From: Cyanothece sp. UBA12306
Lineage (GTDB): Bacteria; Cyanobacteriota; Cyanobacteriia; Cyanobacteriales; Microcystaceae
Reading direction: 5' to 3'
Assembly (NCBI GenBank): GCA_003448685.1
Contig: DLXW01000269.1
Location: 1-13,942 of the forward strand
Length of the DNA stretch: 13,942 bases
The notes beneath the pieces are model-generated. The model worked only from the letters and a program-made list of their open reading frames with translations, had not been told where the DNA came from and searched no databases. Of the stretch, positions 13,410-13,942 are shown piece after piece. Positions within the stretch are counted from its first letter, which is position 1, and every line of letters begins with the position of its first letter. The position numbers and the translations under genes were made by a program.

Positions 13410-13942
13410 ATGAAGCTTTTGATCCAAGGTAATAATATTGATGTTACCGAATCGATTCATGATTATGTGCAAGAAAAGCTTGAAAAAGCAGTCAAGCATT
13501 TCCAATCAATAACCACTAAGGTTGACGTACATTTGTCGGTAGCTCGTAATTCTCGGATCACGGATAAGCATAAGGCAGAAGTGACAGTTTATGCTAATGG
13601 TGCGGTGATTCGTGCCCAGGAAGGCAGTGAAAGTCTCTACGCTAGTATCGATTTAGTTTCTGACAAAATTGCTCGCCAGCTTCGCAAATATAAGGAGAAA
13701 CTTAACAACAAGAAAAGCCCCAATCCCGTTAAAGCTGGGGAAGTGGTGGAAATGAGTCCTATTGAAGCTGATTTAATTGGGAATCGTACCCCAGAATTGC
13801 CAGCTGAAGTCATTCGGATGAAATATTTTGCTATGCCACCGATGACTATCGATGAGGCATTACACCAACTCGATTTAGTGGATCATGATTTCTATATGTT
13901 CCGTAATCAAGATACGGATGAAATTAATGTAATTTATCAACG
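13410..13942 (+). CDS. lrtA: Ribosome hibernation promoting factor, long form (light-repressed transcript A), partial at C-terminus
   Basis: Open from ATG 13410 to the window edge: 177 codons, with probably only the last one to two dozen residues missing. Residues 1-95 form the ribosome-binding beta-alpha domain ([57 protein letters not shown]). After a Lys/Asn-rich linker, residues about 133-177 form the C-terminal dimerisation domain ([36 protein letters not shown]). Long HPF binds the 30S decoding region and dimerises 70S ribosomes into inactive 100S particles in darkness or starvation. GGAG (13398-13401) lies 8 nt before the ATG. By established knowledge lrtA mRNA in cyanobacteria is abundant in the dark and falls in light, with control through a long leader; the leader elements here (13156-13370) fit that. 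Confidence 0.95.
   Translation, partial: MKLLIQGNNIDVTESIHDYVQEKLEKAVKHFQSITTKVDVHLSVARNSRITDKHKAEVTVYANGAVIRAQEGSESLYASIDLVSDKIARQLRKYKEKLNNKKSPNPVKAGEVVEMSPIEADLIGNRTPELPAEVIRMKYFAMPPMTIDEALHQLDLVDHDFYMFRNQDTDEINVIYQ

Overview
This window is chromosomal DNA from a cyanobacterium. The evidence is a long-form hibernation factor of the LrtA type, a GUN4-domain (tetrapyrrole-binding) protein, a large haemagglutinin-type exoprotein with an NPNG motif, three HIP1 octamers (GCGATCGC at 6495, 9949 and 10028) and an A+T-rich, Gram-negative gene style. A unicellular, Crocosphaera/Cyanothece-like genome would fit, but that placement is inference. The window shows no tRNA, rRNA, CRISPR array, insertion sequence or phage module.

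Layout, left to right. 1-2153 (minus) is a two-partner-secretion exoprotein whose C-terminus lies beyond the left edge. 2302-2475 (minus) is a 57-residue secreted peptide ending in a two-cysteine motif. 2776-4206 (minus) is a lipoprotein-like RND/HlyD membrane fusion protein without a pump gene beside it. 4328-5005 (minus) is an exported GUN4-domain protein. 5156-6139 (plus) is pyrB, convergent with an exported TPR protein (6152-7015, minus, GTG start). After a 499-base gap comes S-formylglutathione hydrolase (7515-8366, plus). A 383-base gap leads to a small zinc-knuckle plus RelE-like protein (8750-9145, plus), a NifS-type cysteine desulfurase (9229-10416, plus) and a HAD hydrolase with a changed catalytic motif (10471-11163, plus). 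These converge on an A+T-rich sulfotransferase gene (11193-12035, minus), followed by lipB (12148-12822, minus). A 587-base leader region then precedes lrtA/hpf, which runs off the right edge (13410 onward, plus).

The genes do not form one pathway. They are mainly single-gene housekeeping units (pyrimidine synthesis, formaldehyde detoxification, sulfur mobilisation, lipoylation, ribosome hibernation) plus a left-hand block of four same-strand genes whose products all have export signals (exoprotein, small peptide, adaptor, GUN4 protein).

The most interesting signal is the lrtA leader. It has a short reading frame with a strong Shine-Dalgarno whose stop codon lies in a terminator-like hairpin, and an upstream segment able to pair with the 3' arm of that hairpin. 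This looks like a candidate attenuator. The second is the small secreted Cys-motif peptide, read from the minus strand, with a perfect 10-bp inverted repeat in its leader. Other points are a zinc-knuckle/RelE-like protein with no antitoxin, a HAD protein with Asn in place of the general acid/base Asp, and an exported GUN4 domain.
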